Shown here: positions 61,664-64,000 of the stretch, piece after piece
Layout: the number at the start of each line of letters is the position of its first letter
How positions within the stretch are numbered: the stretch's first letter is position 1
From: Acetobacter fallax
GTDB lineage: Bacteria; Pseudomonadota; Alphaproteobacteria; Acetobacterales; Acetobacteraceae
Assembly: GCF_011516735.1 (NCBI RefSeq)
Contig: NZ_WOSX01000011.1
Coordinates: 1 to 64,000, forward strand
Length of the DNA stretch: 64,000 bases
Reading direction: 5' to 3'
Translations under genes and position numbers: made by a program
Notes under the pieces: model-generated
Told to the model about the DNA's origin: nothing
Databases searched by the model: none
The model's input: only the letters and a program-made list of their open reading frames with translations

Positions 61664-61975
61664 ATGTCCCGCCGTTGCGAGATCACTGGCAAGGGTGTCC
61701 TGACGGGCAACAACGTCAGCCATGCCAACAACAAGAGCCGTCGCCGTTTTCTGCCGAATCTGCAGGAAGTGTCGGTTCTTTCCGATATTCTGGGCGCTTC
61801 GGTTCCGATGCGCGTCAGCACCCGCGGCCTGCGGACGATTGAGCATAATGGTGGCCTTGATGCCTTCCTGCTCGACACGCCGAATCGTAATCTTACGGTT
61901 GAAGCTCTGGTCATCAAGCGTCGCATCCAGCGTGCAAAGGCTAAGAAGCTTGCCGGCGCAGCTGTCGCTGCCTGA
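61664..61975 (+). CDS. rpmB: 50S ribosomal protein L28
   Basis: A 103-residue ribosomal protein: [20 protein letters not shown] and [16 protein letters not shown], then [20 protein letters not shown], all typical of alphaproteobacterial L28. The Zn-binding Cys pairs of the longer form are absent. Strong ribosome-binding site GAGGAAG. Followed by a GC-rich terminator. Confidence 0.96.
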   Translation: MSRRCEITGKGVLTGNNVSHANNKSRRRFLPNLQEVSVLSDILGASVPMRVSTRGLRTIEHNGGLDAFLLDTPNRNLTVEALVIKRRIQRAKAKKLAGAAVAA

Positions 61976-61981
61976 TGTGAT

Positions 61982-62020
61982 GGCCTCGGGCGCGCGCTGT
62001 CGTGTCGCCCAAGGCCTTTT
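61982..62020 (+). terminator. Rho-independent terminator after rpmB
   Basis: Two-part stem GGCC..GGGCG (61983-61992) and CGCCC..GGCC (62006-62016), then TTTT. It begins nine bases after the rpmB stop. Confidence 0.7.
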
Positions 62021-62111
62021 CTGATCGCCCTGCATCCGCACTGGTTGTGAAAAAGCAATCTTTGCGGCGGTGGCCGGACCCGAATCGAGGTGTCCGCCAT
62101 ATTTTGGGCAG

Positions 62112-62143
62112 AGGCGCGGGGAGAGATCTCTCCTGCCGCGCCT
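62112..62143 (+). repeat. Hairpin in the fusA leader
   Basis: AGGCGCGG (62112-62119) and CCGCGCCT (62136-62143) enclose the palindrome GGAGAGATCTCTCC. A run of five T follows after six bases (62150-62154). It lies 55 bases ahead of the fusA start and might be an attenuator or a folded leader; EF-G genes are often regulated through their leader, but no family match is claimed. Confidence 0.45.
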
Positions 62144-62197
62144 GATGTGTTTTTGCCCTGTCTGCTTTCTGGCCCAGCCGTTTCCCGGAGAAAACCC

Positions 62198-64000
<1,803 letters not shown>

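Overview
The window looks like chromosomal DNA from an acetic acid bacterium (Alphaproteobacteria, Acetobacteraceae). The grounds are the hopanoid enzyme HpnH next to dxs, the fused IspDF, a cytochrome c maturation ABC exporter beside an AcnA-type aconitase, the class II glutamate-cysteine ligase, and an IS5-family element of the kind common in Acetobacter and its relatives. Base composition is moderately GC-rich. Genus and species cannot be decided from sequence alone. There is no rRNA, no convincing tRNA, no CRISPR array and no phage.

Layout. 1-3.5 kb: start of dxs, divergent from hpnH, then a CNNM/CorC membrane protein. 3.7-11.3 kb: ccmAB, acnA, a polar amino-acid ABC importer whose binding protein and permease are one polypeptide, and a LysR regulator. 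11.5-17.7 kb: a hypothetical protein facing a redox-flavoured leftward block (Tat-exported beta-propeller, HbpS/GlcG-like protein, MFS carrier, quinol-monooxygenase-like protein, quinone oxidoreductase) with its own LysR gene. 17.8-27.8 kb: a Na+/H+ antiporter, an L,D-transpeptidase, an orphan OmpR-type response regulator, exonuclease III, an M19 dipeptidase, then uvrC-pgsA-lipoprotein-moaD-moaE. 28-31 kb: a leftward trio of membrane-anchored proteins built around a ClpB-like AAA+ ATPase, without a known function. 31-37.4 kb: the translation operon rimP-nusA-ylxR/L7Ae-infB-rbfA, with a terminator-like hairpin in the rimP leader. 37.5-43.5 kb: a Sel1-repeat protein, a 1027-residue S-layer/RTX-like protein, an AT-rich promoter region and a decayed IS5-family element. 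43.5-48.3 kb: biotin genes bioA / bioF-bioH-like-bioCD, where BioC and BioD are fused. 48.4-50.9 kb: a DEAD-box-like helicase (DEGD), a small GcrA-like helix-turn-helix protein and a second AT-rich gap. 50.9-64 kb: ubiA, rsmE, gshA, a CpdB-like phosphodiesterase, ispDF, a DUF3574 lipoprotein with a Nudix hydrolase, an Atm1-type exporter, a small unknown gene, rpmB, and fusA running off the right edge.

Most of the window is core metabolism and gene expression. The parts that stand out are the AAA+ membrane trio, the S-layer/Sel1/IS region with its AT-rich flank, the BioCD fusion, the leader hairpin before rimP, and several genes (ccmA, the amino-acid ABC ATPase, rimP, ylxR) whose homology begins where no normal start codon is available.
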